NCBI RefSeq assembly: GCF_019468465.1
Contig: NZ_CP080519.1
Location: forward strand, 5,040,001 to 5,104,000
Origin: Amycolatopsis sp. DSM 110486
GTDB lineage: Bacteria > Actinomycetota > Actinomycetes > Mycobacteriales > Pseudonocardiaceae
Direction: 5' to 3'
Length of the DNA stretch: 64,000 nt
Positions 46,561 through 57,889 of this stretch are shown piece by piece. The translations under genes and the position numbers were made by a program. Numbering within the stretch: the stretch's first letter is position 1; each line of letters starts with the position of its first letter. The notes below the pieces were generated by a model that was not told where the DNA came from, ran no database searches, and saw only the letters and a program-made list of their open reading frames with translations.

Positions 46561-47694
46561 TCACCATTGGCACGGCAGGTCCGCCCGGATCACGGTCGGT
46601 CCGCCGACGGGGCTGACCACGGTGATCACGCCGTCGATGGTCGCGGCGCGGTCGGCCAGGCCCGCGAGCCCGCCGCCGGGACGCACCTCGGCGCCGCCGT
46701 GCCCGTTGTCGGTGATCTCGACGATCACGTGCGTCTCGCTGCGCCACACCTTCACGACCGCCTCGGTGGCGCCGGAGTGCTTGGCGATGTTGGTGAGCGT
46801 CTCGCCGACGATGAAGTACGCGGTGGTCTCCACCGCGGCCGGCGGGCGGGGCTCGACGTCCACGCTCACGTCGACCGGGATCGGCGACTTCGCGGCCTGG
46901 GCCGAAAGCGCGGCGTCGAGGCCGCGGTCGCCGAGCACGGCGGGATAGATGCCGCGGGCGAGGTCGCGTAGCTCGGAGACGGCGAGCTTGGCGTCGGCGT
47001 GGGCCTCGTCGATGAGGTCGCGCACGGCGGCGGGGTCGTTGTCGAACTTCGACTTCGCGCGCCCGAGGCTCATGGCGACGGCGACGAGCCGCTGCTGCGC
47101 GCCGTCGTGCAGGTCGCGCTCGATGCGTCGCCGCTCGGCCTCGGCCGCGTCGACGCCACGGGCTCGGGAGGCCTGCAGGTGCTCGGCCTTTTCCTCGAGC
47201 TTCTTCGTGCGATTCGGGCCCAGGAGGGACAGGGCGAGGTTGCCGTGGAGCCAGCCCAGCCACGGCGTCACCCAGATCGCCATCGGCAGCAGCACGATCG
47301 ACGCGATCGCCACCGGCAGCTCCACGCAGGCCAGGGGGAACGCGATCATCAGGTACGTGAGGTCACGCCACGTCGTCGGGTCGGTGAGGCGGGTGAGCCA
47401 GCGGCGCGTCATCGACTGGCCCTCGAGCGGCAACCGCTCGACCTTGGTGAGTGGCGTCCGCAGCATCGTGTGCGCCCACCGGCGCTCCGCGTCGCCCGAC
47501 CAGCGGACGAACGCCGTGGTCGCGAGCAGGATCGGGAACCCGACCCAGACCACGACCGTGCCGACGCCCACCGTCGCGCCCACCACGATGAGCACGAACT
47601 GGACCAGGCGGAACACGAAGCTCGTGATCATGTAGACGATCGTGCGCGCGGGGTTCGGCCGGGGATGCTCCGGCAGCTGCTGCTCCGTGGTCAT
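46561..47694 (-). CDS. Membrane sensor histidine kinase (HisKA_3)
   Basis: A 377-aa kinase. An N-terminal sensor with about four membrane helices (about 20-165) resembles the protein encoded just upstream. The dimerisation domain ERRRIERDLHDGAQQRLVAVAMSL carries the phospho-His. The HATPase has ETLTNIAKHSGATEAVV (N box), ITDNGHGGA and GGGLAGLADRA. ATG 47694 overlaps the upstream gene by 4 nt. It should phosphorylate the response regulator at 45865. The signal is unknown; envelope or cell-wall stress is common for this class. Confidence 0.94.
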   Translation of the reverse strand: MTTEQQLPEHPRPNPARTIVYMITSFVFRLVQFVLIVVGATVGVGTVVVWVGFPILLATTAFVRWSGDAERRWAHTMLRTPLTKVERLPLEGQSMTRRWLTRLTDPTTWRDLTYLMIAFPLACVELPVAIASIVLLPMAIWVTPWLGWLHGNLALSLLGPNRTKKLEEKAEHLQASRARGVDAAEAERRRIERDLHDGAQQRLVAVAMSLGRAKSKFDNDPAAVRDLIDEAHADAKLAVSELRDLARGIYPAVLGDRGLDAALSAQAAKSPIPVDVSVDVEPRPPAAVETTAYFIVGETLTNIAKHSGATEAVVKVWRSETHVIVEITDNGHGGAEVRPGGGLAGLADRAATIDGVITVVSPVGGPTVIRADLPCQW

Positions 47695-48377
47695 CCGGTC
47701 ACCGTGCTCGTCTCGTCGAGTTCCTGCCACGAGCGCTCCATGCGCCGGCGCTGGGACACGGTCGGCCGCAGCAGAGCCACGGCGAGCCCGCCGTGCAGTG
47801 CCGCCAGGCCCCTGGTCAGCGCCACGGACAGGGCGGCGAACAGCACCCCCAGCGCCGCCCAGGGCAGCGCGCTCACCGTCGAGTCGACGGTGAGCCACCG
47901 CACATCGTATCCCGGGAAGTACCAGGCGCCCTCGGGCAGGAAGCGGTAGTAGATCGGCAGCGCGACCAGGCCCAGGCTCGTCGCCCAGAACGTCACGACC
48001 AGCACGAACTCGACGAGACCGACAGGGAAGAGCAGGAAGAAGTACGACAGGTCCCGCCACGTGGCGCCGTCCTTCAGCCGCGTGGTCCAGCGAGCGCGCT
48101 GCCCGGTCGGCGGCAGCGGCAGGTACGGGCTGTCCACGTACGTGTCGAGCAGCGAAAACACCCGCGCCCGCTCCATCCGGCCGGCCCCGCGGGCCAGGAG
48201 GACGAGCAGCCCCAGCAACGGCACCCCCAGCCACACGACGAGCGTCCCGGCGCCGGCCGAGAGCAGCACCGTGATGAGGGTGAACGAGACGATGCCCAAG
48301 GGCAGGTTGAGCAGCAGAAACGCCAGCGCCCGACCCAACGGCGGGTGGCGCCTCCTCGCGGCGGACACGGTGACCAT
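47691..48377 (-). CDS. Sensor-domain membrane protein of the two-component operon
   Basis: A 228-aa protein with about four membrane helices (LGRALAFLLLNLPLGIVSFTLI, AGAGTLVVWLGVPLLGLLVLL, then two near 115-170). It has the same layout as the sensor half of the histidine kinase: the segment RWTTRLKDGATWRDLSYF matches RWLTRLTDPTTWRDLTYL in the kinase. It lacks any kinase domain and is thus a split or duplicated sensor that may modulate the kinase. GGAG lies 8 nt before ATG 48377. It is the first gene of the operon. Confidence 0.85.
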   Translation of the reverse strand: MVTVSAARRRHPPLGRALAFLLLNLPLGIVSFTLITVLLSAGAGTLVVWLGVPLLGLLVLLARGAGRMERARVFSLLDTYVDSPYLPLPPTGQRARWTTRLKDGATWRDLSYFFLLFPVGLVEFVLVVTFWATSLGLVALPIYYRFLPEGAWYFPGYDVRWLTVDSTVSALPWAALGVLFAALSVALTRGLAALHGGLAVALLRPTVSQRRRMERSWQELDETSTVTG

Positions 48378-48564
48378 GGCGGGGCTCCTTCTCCAAGCGA
48401 ACGACCTGCTCAGCATCGCTTCGGAAGGCTCTCGCCTGAATGGGGCGCGCGGGCATGTTCCGGGTAGGGCCAGCCCCACCCCGCCCCCTGTGCCTCCTCG
48501 CGCCTCCGGGAATCAACCAGGTTGCCGCACGCGTTATGATGGTCAGGTTATGTAGCACCTACAA

Positions 48565-48934
48565 GGGGGTGAACGGTTTCGACTCTGGACGTTGAGTCAG
48601 GGGAAGCGTGTCGGTGCAGGCGAGAGACCACCGCAAGCGTCATCGCAAACCAATAAGCGCCAAGGCCAATAGCCAGCGCGACTTCGCTCTTGCTGCCTAA
48701 GTAGCAGAGTGAGTCTGTCGGCCCGGGATCGCCTCCGACCCGGTAGCCGGCATCAGCTAGGAGGCTCACCGCCAGTCCCGGTCACGGGGCCTGGTTGGGA
48801 AGCAAACAGTGGCTGGGCTCGTCACTTCAGCTTGTTCACGTGACTGAAGGGGCCAAGTAGAGACAGAGTGGACTGCACACGGAGAAGCCCTGTCAAGACG
48901 CTAGAGGACCCGGGTTCAATTCCCGGCACCTCCA
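48565..48934 (+). ncRNA. ssrA: tmRNA
   Basis: A one-piece tmRNA of about 370 nt. The 5' GGGGGTGAACGGTTTCGACT and 3' GGTTCAATTCCCGGCACCTCCA ends make the alanine-tRNA-like domain, with the acceptor stem pairing GGGGGTG with CACCTCC (one G-U). The tag frame runs 48659-48700, giving AKANSQRDFALAA followed by TAA; the DFALAA end is the proteolysis signal. Pseudoknot-type stems follow. CCA is not encoded. The partner SmpB is encoded 5.3 kb upstream. Confidence 0.95.
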
Positions 48935-48943
48935 CAAGAATGG

Positions 48944-48982
48944 CCGGCTCATGCTCACTGGGAGCGTGAGCCGGTTTTCTTG
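48944..48982 (+). terminator. ssrA terminator
   Basis: CCGGCTCATGCTC pairs with GAGCGTGAGCCGG (13 bp, one G-T pair, 5-nt loop), then TTTTCTTGTG. It starts 10 nt past the tmRNA end. Confidence 0.9.
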
Positions 48983-49421
48983 TGTCGGAGTGTTTTTCTG
49001 GGGGTGCGACCCCCAGACCCCGCCCGGGGGCGGGCCCCCGGACCCCCATCGTGGTGAGTGGCGTGCGTTGCCGGGTGGCGGTGGCGAGGTGGCGGACCCC
49101 ATCGTGGTGGGTTGGGTGGCGTTGCCGGGTGGCGGTGGCGAGGTGGGGGACTCCTCTCGTGGTGAGGGGCGTGCGTTGTCGGGTGCGGGTGGTGAGCGTG
49201 GGGACTTGCTGTCAGTTTCGGGGATGTGGTCGTGCTGCGGGTGAAGGGCGCCAGAGTGGGCGTACGGAGCAACCACCCTAAATCCGCCTCAAGTCAGCTT
49301 CCTGTCGAACCCCAACGGGTGGTAAACCTCCGACCACGAAGCTCACCGGCGAGGGCGTGGTGTGGTCCGTACCTCGTCGGGAGTCCCGGAAGGCCCTGGG
49401 TGGTCTGAGAAAGGGAGTGCC
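48983..49421. repeat. GC-rich inverted element and 53-55-bp repeats after ssrA
   Basis: An inverted element at 48999-49047 (GGGGGTGCGACCCCC, then CGGGGGCGGGCCCCCGGACCCCC) closely matches the element after the first tRNA-fMet gene. Three tandem units follow, beginning at TCGTGGTGRG near 49049, 49102 and 49157, each with GTTGCCGGGTGGCGGTGGCGAGG-like cores. From about 49245 to the gamma-glutamyltransferase start nothing further is seen except its leader. No gene is supported. Confidence 0.85.
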
Positions 49422-51209
49422 ATGCGCCGTCGTCGAACACTCATCGTTCTGCTGGCTGCGGGGGTCGCCGTGGGGACTGCGGTGCCCGCGGCCCAAGCGC
49501 AGCAAGGGGGCAAGCAGACGGTCGCCGAGGGGTACGGCGGGGCGGTCGTCTCGGACACCGTCGAGTCCACCCAGGCGGGCATCGACGTGTTGCGCAAGGG
49601 GGGCACGGCGGCCGACGCCGCGGTCGCCGTGGCGTCGACGCTCGGGGTGACCGATCCGTACGTCGCCGGGCCCGGTGGTGGCGGCTACTTCGTCTACTAC
49701 GACGCCAAGACCAAGCGCGTGTCCACCATCGACGGCCGTGAGACCACGCCGGCCGCCGACGGGTCCGACATGTTCGTCGACCCGGCCACCGGCAAGGCCT
49801 ACGACTTCGAGACCGCCGTCGAGAGCGGCCGGTCCGTGGGCGTGCCCGGCATGCTGGCCACGTGGCAGCGCGCGCTGCAGCGCTGGGGCAAGTTCAGCCT
49901 CGCCGACAACCTCAAGCCCGCCGTTCAGGTCGCGGAACACGGCTTCGTGGTGAACCCCGAGTTCGCCTCCGAGACGGCCTCGCTCAAGGACAAGCTGTCG
50001 CACTTCGCGCCCAGCGCCGCGCTGTTCCTGCCGGGCGGCGACGTGCCGAAGGTCGGCTCCGTGTTCCGCAACCCGGACCTCGCCGACACCTACCGCCAGA
50101 TCGGCCGCCAGGGCATCGGCGCGTTCTACGGCGGTTCCGTCGGCCGCGACCTCGTCAAGACCGTCCAGAACCCGCCGCTCGCCAAGGGCGCGCCGATCAA
50201 GCCGATGTCCGGCCCGATGCAGCTGTCGGACCTGCGCGATTACCGCGCACTCGACGGTTCGCCGACGCGCGTGAACTACCGCGGCTACGACGTCTACGGC
50301 ATGGCCCCGTCCTCCAGCGGCGGCATCACCGTCGGGGAGTCGCTCAACATCCTCGGCAACTACGACCTGTCCAAGATGGACCGCACGCAGGCGCTGCACC
50401 ACTACCTGGAGGCCAGCCGCCTCGCGTTCGCCGACCGCAACCGCTACATCGGCGACTCCCGGTACGTGAAGGTCCCGCAGCAGCAGCTCCTGTCGAAGCA
50501 GTTCGCGGCCACGCGCGCCTGCCAGATCGACCCGGACAAGGCCGGTCAGAGCCCCGTCGCGCCCGGTGACCCGTACTCCCACAAGGGCGGCTGCACCACC
50601 GCGCCCGCCGCTTCGTCCGACAGCAACGAGCAGCACACCAACCACTTCGTCGTCAGCGACAAGTGGGGCAACGTCGTCTCTTACACCAACACGATCGAGC
50701 AGCTCGCCGGCAGCGGCATGACCGTCTCGGGCCGCGGCTTCCTGCTCAACAACGAGCTCACGGACTTCAACTTCACGCCCACCCAGGGCGCCGCGGCCGA
50801 CCCCAACCTGCCGGCCGCCGGCAAGCGCCCGCGGTCCAGCATGTCCCCGACGATCGTGCTCAAGGACGGCAAGCCCGTGCTCGCCGTCGGTTCCCCGGGC
50901 GGCGCCACGATCATCACGACGGTGCTGCAGGTCCTGGTCAACCGCCTCGACCTCGGCATGAGCCTGCCGGACGCGATCGCCGCGCCGCGTGCGTCGCAGC
51001 GCAACGCGAAGACGTCGGACGCGGAGCCGGCGTTCCTCGCGTTGCCCACCACGAAGGGGCTCGAAGCGCTGGGGCAGAGCTTCAGCCAGGTCAGCTCCAT
51101 CGGTGTCGCGGCCGGGCTGGAGTTCAAGCCGGGCGGCAAGATCCTCGCGGCCGGTGAACCCGTCCGCCGGGGTGGCACCTCGGCAATGGTGGTCTCTTCG
51201 CACCGCTGA
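49422..51209 (+). CDS. ggt: Secreted gamma-glutamyltransferase
   Basis: A 595-aa precursor. A Sec signal peptide (MRRRRTLIVLLAAGVAVGT..., probable cleavage after AQA) directs export. The Ntn-hydrolase proenzyme is cleaved before Thr406 in QHTNHFVVSD, which becomes the catalytic nucleophile. Further family motifs are GPGGGGYFVYY, the SSGG in MAPSSSGGITVGE, and LAVGSPGGATIITTVLQ. It transfers or hydrolyses gamma-glutamyl groups such as glutathione or gamma-linked peptides, feeding glutamate. AAGGGAG precedes the ATG. Placement before the hut genes fits glutamate supply, but transcription is separate, ending in a strong hairpin. Confidence 0.95.
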   Translation: MRRRRTLIVLLAAGVAVGTAVPAAQAQQGGKQTVAEGYGGAVVSDTVESTQAGIDVLRKGGTAADAAVAVASTLGVTDPYVAGPGGGGYFVYYDAKTKRVSTIDGRETTPAADGSDMFVDPATGKAYDFETAVESGRSVGVPGMLATWQRALQRWGKFSLADNLKPAVQVAEHGFVVNPEFASETASLKDKLSHFAPSAALFLPGGDVPKVGSVFRNPDLADTYRQIGRQGIGAFYGGSVGRDLVKTVQNPPLAKGAPIKPMSGPMQLSDLRDYRALDGSPTRVNYRGYDVYGMAPSSSGGITVGESLNILGNYDLSKMDRTQALHHYLEASRLAFADRNRYIGDSRYVKVPQQQLLSKQFAATRACQIDPDKAGQSPVAPGDPYSHKGGCTTAPAASSDSNEQHTNHFVVSDKWGNVVSYTNTIEQLAGSGMTVSGRGFLLNNELTDFNFTPTQGAAADPNLPAAGKRPRSSMSPTIVLKDGKPVLAVGSPGGATIITTVLQVLVNRLDLGMSLPDAIAAPRASQRNAKTSDAEPAFLALPTTKGLEALGQSFSQVSSIGVAAGLEFKPGGKILAAGEPVRRGGTSAMVVSSHR

Positions 51210-51220
51210 TTCGTCTGTCG

Positions 51221-51287
51221 AAAGGCCCGCTTCGCCGCTCCTTGGATTCCACGCTTTGGATTCCACGAGTGGCGAAGCGGGCCTTTT
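51221..51287. terminator. Bidirectional terminator between ggt and the IclR gene
   Basis: AAAGGCCCGCTTCGCC pairs with GGCGAAGCGGGCCTTT (16 bp) and is followed by a T. The long loop holds a 14-bp direct duplication around TTGGATTCCACG. The right arm touches the IclR stop codon. Confidence 0.9.
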
Positions 51288-52072
51288 CACTGCGGCGTCG
51301 TGCCCCCGATCCGGCTCGTCAGCTCCGCGGCCGTCTCGGCAACCGCCGCCGCGAACTCCGGAAAAGTCTCGCCGCACGGCCCGTCGTCGGGGCAAAGATG
51401 CCGCAGCGTCACCGAAATCGACGCCATCGGCCGCGCCCCGTGGTCGAACACGGGCGCCGCGACGGAAGCGAACCCGGCCGTCACGTGACCGTCCTCGACC
51501 GCCCACCCGAGCCGTCGTTCCGCGGCCAACGTCCGGCGCAGGGCGGCCAGCGAATCCGGTCCACGCCGGGTCCGGAGCACGAACGAAGCCGCCATCGGGA
51601 ACAGCGCGCGGACGTGGGCGGCCGGCAGGTGGTTCAGGATCGCCCGGCCCGACGCCGTGAGCTGCCCAGGCAGCCGCACACCGACGTCGGTGACCAGGGT
51701 TTCCGGCCGCGCCGGTCGCTCCTTGATCAGGTACAGCGACTCGTTCCCGTGCAGCACACCCAGGTGCGCGCTGTGGCCGACGCGGTCCACGAGCTTGCGC
51801 AGCAGGGGCGCGGCCAGCCGTTCGAGCGGGTCGTGGCGCAGGTACGCCGACCCGAGCTCGAACGCGGCGATCCCGAGGCCGTAGCGGCGTTCGGCCGGCA
51901 GGTGAGCGACGAAACCGGCGGCGACGAGCTCGTTGAGCAGGTGGTACGTCGTCGAACGGGGCAGATACAGGTCCCGGGCGACGGTCGCCGCGGACACCGG
52001 ACCGGCGTGGCCCGCGAGCAACCGCAGCACGGCAAGGCCGTTGCGCAGGGCGGGAACGTCCGAACTGCTCAC
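51287..52072 (-). CDS. IclR-family regulator of histidine utilisation
   Basis: A 261-aa protein: winged HTH (LRNGLAVLRLLAGHAGPVSAATVARDLYLPRSTTYHLLNELVAAGFV, about 6-55) and C-terminal IclR effector domain (about 75-250, with YLIKERPARPETL, LTASGRAILNHL, GWAVEDGHVTAGFASVAAPVF). AAGGAG lies 4 nt before GTG 52072; a longer frame exists upstream without homology. It is divergent from hutH and probably controls the operon in response to histidine or urocanate. HutC of other bacteria is a GntR protein, so this is a different solution. Confidence 0.9.
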   Translation of the reverse strand: MSSSDVPALRNGLAVLRLLAGHAGPVSAATVARDLYLPRSTTYHLLNELVAAGFVAHLPAERRYGLGIAAFELGSAYLRHDPLERLAAPLLRKLVDRVGHSAHLGVLHGNESLYLIKERPARPETLVTDVGVRLPGQLTASGRAILNHLPAAHVRALFPMAASFVLRTRRGPDSLAALRRTLAAERRLGWAVEDGHVTAGFASVAAPVFDHGARPMASISVTLRHLCPDDGPCGETFPEFAAAVAETAAELTSRIGGTTPQ

Positions 52073-52139
52073 CTCGCTCCTTCCGCCACAGGTGCACGAG
52101 CGGGACACTCGTGCCAGGCAGCGAAGCTCCAACCTCGCT

Positions 52140-52159
52140 GTGTCTTGGATACCAGACAC
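52140..52159. promoter_or_regulatory. Candidate IclR operator between the regulator and hutH
   Basis: GTGTCTTGGATACCAGACAC has 6-bp arms GTGTCT/AGACAC around TGGATACCA, itself an imperfect palindrome. It lies 65 nt upstream of hutH and 67 nt upstream of the regulator. IclR-type sites are typically of the TGGAAAN-TTTCCA kind. Confidence 0.55.
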
Positions 52160-52204
52160 TACCGCCAACTCTGCTCTCCCGCCCGGGCGCTGATCGTTGT
52201 TTCA

Positions 52205-53740
52205 ATGGCAGACATGCCGGAACCAGTGCTCTTGGGCTCGAAGCCGATGACCGCGTCCGACGTCGTCGACGTCGTCCGTGGACACGCGCACGTCGGGCTC
52301 ACCGAGGCGACCGAGAAGAACCTCGCCGCCACCCGCCAGCACATCGAGGACCTCGCGCACGCGACCTCGCCCACGTATGGCGTCTCGACGGGCTTCGGCG
52401 CGCTCGCGACGCGCCATATCCCCCTGGAGAGCCGCACCGCGCTGCAACGCAGCCTCATCCGCTCGCACGCCGCGGGCGCGGGGCCGGCGGTGGAGACAGA
52501 GGTCGTGCGCTCGCTGATGGTGCTGCGCCTGCGCACGCTCGCGAGCGGCTACACCGGCGTGCGGCCGGAGACGGCGCAAGCGCTTGCGGGCCTGCTCAAC
52601 GCGGGGATCACCCCCGTCGTCCACGAGTACGGCTCGCTCGGCTGCTCGGGTGACCTCGCGCCGCTGGCGGCGATCGCGCTCGCGCTGATGGGCGAAGGCG
52701 AAGTGGACCACGAAGGCGAGCGCAAACCCGCCGCCGACGCCCTGCGCGCGGCCGGCATCACACCCGTCGTGTTGGCCGAGAAGGAAGGCCTGGCGCTCAC
52801 CAACGGCACCGACGGCATGCTCGGCATGCTGCTGCTCGCGGCCGCCGACCTGCACAACCTGCTCGACGTCGCGGACCTCACCGCGGCGATGAGCGTCGAG
52901 GCGCTGCTGGGCACCGACCGGGCCTTCACCGCCGACCTGCAGGCGCTGCGGCCGCACCCCGGTCAGGCCGTCAGCGCGGCCCGGATGTTCGCGGCACTGC
53001 AGGGCTCGAAGATCGTCGAAAGCCACCGCGGGCCTGATTGCAACCGCGTGCAGGACGCGTACTCGCTGCGCTGCGCACCGCAGGTCCACGGCGCCGCGCG
53101 CGACACGCTCGCGCACGCTGAGCTCGTGGCCGACCGCGAGCTGCGGTCCGCTGTGGACAATCCCGTGGTGCTGCCCGACGGCCGCGTCGAGTCCAACGGC
53201 AACTTCCACGGCGCGCCCGTGGCCTACGTACTCGATTTCCTCGCGATCCCCGTCGCCGACGTCGCCAGCATCGCCGAACGGCGCACCGACCGGATGCTCG
53301 ACAAGGCGCGCTCGGCCGGCCTGCCGCCGTTCCTCGCGCACGACCCGGGCGTCGACTCCGGGCACATGATCGCGCAGTACACCCAGGCCGCGGTGGTCAG
53401 CGAGCTGAAGCGGCTCGCGGTGCCGGCCTCGGTCGACTCCATCCCGAGCAGCGCGATGCAGGAGGACCACGTCTCCATGGGCTGGTCCGCGGCGCGCAAG
53501 CTGCGCAAGGCCGTCGAAGGCCTGAACACGGTGCTGGCGATCGAGCTGCTCACCGCCGCCCGCGCGCTCGACTTCCGCGCGCCGCTGGAACCGTCGCCGG
53601 TCACCGGCGCGGTGCGCGACCTGCTTCGCACGAAGGTCGCGGGCCCGGGCCCCGACCGGCACGTGGCGCCCGAGATCGCGGCCGCCGAAGAACTCGTCCG
53701 CTCCGGCGCCGTCCTGGCCGCCGCCCGTCTGGAGGCCTGA
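52205..53740 (+). CDS. hutH: Histidine ammonia-lyase
   Basis: A 511-aa lyase converting histidine to urocanate and ammonia. The MIO-forming triad is Cys147-Ser148-Gly149 ([12 protein letters not shown]), a Cys variant of the usual Ala-Ser-Gly. Other family segments are [34 protein letters not shown], and [15 protein letters not shown] 52205 and ATG 52214 are both possible starts, neither with a clear ribosome site. First gene of the five-gene hut operon. Confidence 0.96.
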   Translation: MADMPEPVLLGSKPMTASDVVDVVRGHAHVGLTEATEKNLAATRQHIEDLAHATSPTYGVSTGFGALATRHIPLESRTALQRSLIRSHAAGAGPAVETEVVRSLMVLRLRTLASGYTGVRPETAQALAGLLNAGITPVVHEYGSLGCSGDLAPLAAIALALMGEGEVDHEGERKPAADALRAAGITPVVLAEKEGLALTNGTDGMLGMLLLAAADLHNLLDVADLTAAMSVEALLGTDRAFTADLQALRPHPGQAVSAARMFAALQGSKIVESHRGPDCNRVQDAYSLRCAPQVHGAARDTLAHAELVADRELRSAVDNPVVLPDGRVESNGNFHGAPVAYVLDFLAIPVADVASIAERRTDRMLDKARSAGLPPFLAHDPGVDSGHMIAQYTQAAVVSELKRLAVPASVDSIPSSAMQEDHVSMGWSAARKLRKAVEGLNTVLAIELLTAARALDFRAPLEPSPVTGAVRDLLRTKVAGPGPDRHVAPEIAAAEELVRSGAVLAAARLEA

Positions 53741-53742
53741 GA

Positions 53743-55391
<1,649 letters not shown>

Positions 55392-55395
<4 letters not shown>

Positions 55396-56588
55396 ACACG
55401 ACGGGGCTGCTCGGCGAGATCGCCGACGTCGGGCGCGACGCGAAGCGCGGCGGCTACTCGCGGCACGCGTTCGACGCGCCGGAGCACGACCTGCGCACGT
55501 GGTTCGTCGAACGCGCGCAGCGGCTGGGCCTGGACGTCGAGACCGACCGCAACGGCAACCTCTGGGCCTGGTGGGGCGCGCCGGGGCCGGACGCCGTGGT
55601 GACCGGCAGCCACCTCGACTCGGTTCCAGGCGGCGGTGCGTTCGACGGGCCGCTCGGCGTGACGAGCGCGCTGGCGGCCGTGGAAGCTTTGCAGGCCAAG
55701 GGGTTCCGGCCGGCCAAGCCGTTCGCCGTGGTCGTGTTCGCCGAGGAGGAAGGCGGCCGGTTCGGTGTGCCTTGCCTCGGCTCGCGGCTGATGACCGGCA
55801 CGATCGACGCCGACACAGCGCGAGCGCTGCGGGACCCGGACGGCGTCACGTTGTGGGAGGCGGCCGCGAAGTCCGGTCTCGACGTGGACCGGATCGGCGC
55901 GGAGCCCGAGCGGCTGGGGCTCATCGGCCGGTTCCTGGAGCTGCACGTGGAACAGGGCCGCGGCCTCATCGACCTCGGTTCGGCAGTGGCGGTCGGCAGC
56001 ACGGTGATCGCCCACGGGCGGTGGCGGTTCTCGTTCGCCGGCCAGGGAAATCACGCCGGTGCGACGCTGATCGCCGATCGTGTGGACCCGATGCTGCCCG
56101 CGGCCGAGACCGTCGTGGCCGTGCGGCGGCTGGCGAAGACGCGGGCGGACGCGCGGGCGACCGTCGGCCGGCTCGTGCCGACGCCGGGTGGCACCAATGT
56201 CATCGCGTCCACTGTGGACCTCTGGCTCGACGCGCGCGTGCCCGGCACGGTGACGCCGGAGCTCGTCGAGGACATTTCGCAGGCGGCGCGGGCTGCGGCG
56301 GAAGCGGAGGGCTGCTCGCTGACCGTCACGCGCGAGTCGTACTCCGACGACGTCGTGTTCGACGAGAAGCTGCGGCGTGACCTGGGGGAGTGGCTCGGCG
56401 AGGTGCCCGAGCTGCCGACCGGAGCGGGCCACGACGCGGCGATCCTGGCCGGGTTCGTGCCCGCCGGGATGCTCTACGTGCGCAATCCCACCGGCATCAG
56501 CCACTCGCCGGAGGAGTTCGCCGAGGCCGGCGACGTGGAGGCCGGCGCGCGGGCGCTGGCCGAGGTGCTGGAGCGGCTGGCGGGATGA
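55392..56588 (+). CDS. M20-family amidohydrolase in the hutG position
   Basis: A 398-aa M20/M28-type amidase of the allantoate amidohydrolase and N-carbamoyl-amino-acid hydrolase group. Metal-site segments are [22 protein letters not shown] (His and Asp) and [14 protein letters not shown] (Glu pair), with LHVEQGRGL and [16 protein letters not shown] later. In this operon the missing step after HutF is hydrolysis of N-formylglutamate, normally by HutG. Chemistry and position make this enzyme the likely deformylase. It is overlapped by 4 nt on both sides. Confidence 0.9.
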
Positions 56589-57889
56589 CCACGTACTGGT
56601 GCGAACGGGCCTGGCTGCCCGACGGGATCGCCGAAGCCGTGCTGCTCGTGGTGCGCGACGGGCGGATCATGTCGGTCACGTCGGGCGCGCCGAAGTCCGG
56701 GACCGTCCTGGCCGGGCTCACGCTGCCGGGGTTCGCCAACGGGCACTCGCACGCGTTCCACCGCGCGCTGCGGGGCCGGACGCACCACGAGCGCGGCACC
56801 TTCTGGACCTGGCGCGAGCGGATGTACTCGCTGGCCGCGCGCCTCGACCCGGACGCGTACTACCGGCTCGCACGCGGCGTCTACGCGGAAATGGTGCTCG
56901 GTGGGTACACGAGCATCGGCGAGTTCCACTACCTGCACCACGCGCCGGGCGGGAAGCCGTACGCGTCGCCGAACGCGATGGGCGACGCGCTACGCCAGGC
57001 CGCGCGGGACGCGGGGATCCGGCTGACGCTGCTGGACACGTGTTACCTCGCGGGCGGGATCGGCGTGCCGCCGGACGAGGTGCAGCAGCGGTTCTCCGAC
57101 GGCTCGGCCGAGAAGTGGGTTTCGCGCGTGGCGTCGCTGGCCGAGGACGAGTTGTTCCGCGTCGGCGGGGCCATCCACTCCGTGCGCGCGGTGCCGGCGG
57201 ACGATTTGTCGACCCTGAACCAGGGGGTGCCCGGCGAGCGGCCGTTGCACATCCACCTGTCCGAACAGCGTGCGGAGAACGAGCAGTGCGAGGCGGCGTA
57301 CGGCTGGACGCCGACCGGGTTGCTGCAGGAGCACGGGGTGCTGGGTGAGCGGCTGGTCGCCGTGCACGCGACGCACCTGACGGACCAGGACGTGAAGTGG
57401 CTGGGTGACGCGCGGTCCGCCGCGTGCTTCTGCCCGACGACCGAGCGTGACCTCGGCGACGGCATCGGCCCGGCGCGGCAGCTGCTCGACGCGGGCGTGC
57501 GGCTGGGTGTCGGCAGCGACAGCAACGCGGTGGTCGACGCGTTCGAGGAGACCCGCGCGCTGGAGCTGGACGACCGCCTGGCCAGCGAGGAACGCGGCCG
57601 GTTCACCGCCGACGAGCTGCTGGCGGCGGGCACCGACCACGCGTCCGTCGGGTGGCCTGAGGTGGGCCGGCTGACCGTCGGTGCCGGAGCGGACTTGGTC
57701 ACGGTCGCGTTGGACTCCGTGCGGACGGCGGGGATCGAGCCGTCCGGGGTGGTGTTCGCGGCGGGGGCCGCGGACGTGCGGCACGTCGTGGTGGCGGGTC
57801 GTGAGGTGGTGCGCGAGGGTGCGCACGTGCTGATGGAGCGACCGGAAACCGTACTGGCCGAGGAGATCGAGGCGCTGTGGCAATTCTGA
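56585..57889 (+). CDS. hutF: Formimidoylglutamate deiminase
   Basis: A 434-aa amidohydrolase superfamily enzyme turning N-formimidoyl-L-glutamate into N-formyl-L-glutamate and ammonia. Zinc-site segments are [17 protein letters not shown] (HxH), [24 protein letters not shown] and [11 protein letters not shown]; the length and order match HutF. ATG 56585 overlaps the upstream stop; the 3' end overlaps hutI by 13 nt. Confidence 0.95.
   Translation: MTTYWCERAWLPDGIAEAVLLVVRDGRIMSVTSGAPKSGTVLAGLTLPGFANGHSHAFHRALRGRTHHERGTFWTWRERMYSLAARLDPDAYYRLARGVYAEMVLGGYTSIGEFHYLHHAPGGKPYASPNAMGDALRQAARDAGIRLTLLDTCYLAGGIGVPPDEVQQRFSDGSAEKWVSRVASLAEDELFRVGGAIHSVRAVPADDLSTLNQGVPGERPLHIHLSEQRAENEQCEAAYGWTPTGLLQEHGVLGERLVAVHATHLTDQDVKWLGDARSAACFCPTTERDLGDGIGPARQLLDAGVRLGVGSDSNAVVDAFEETRALELDDRLASEERGRFTADELLAAGTDHASVGWPEVGRLTVGAGADLVTVALDSVRTAGIEPSGVVFAAGAADVRHVVVAGREVVREGAHVLMERPETVLAEEIEALWQF

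Noticed and set aside
49278..52205. A 975-codon open frame antisense to ggt and across its terminator
   Set aside because: It runs through a terminator and two real genes; composition is that of a mirrored high-GC frame.
57877..57889. Frameshift linking hutF and hutI
   Set aside because: Both proteins are complete on their own; the 13-nt overlap is ordinary translational coupling.
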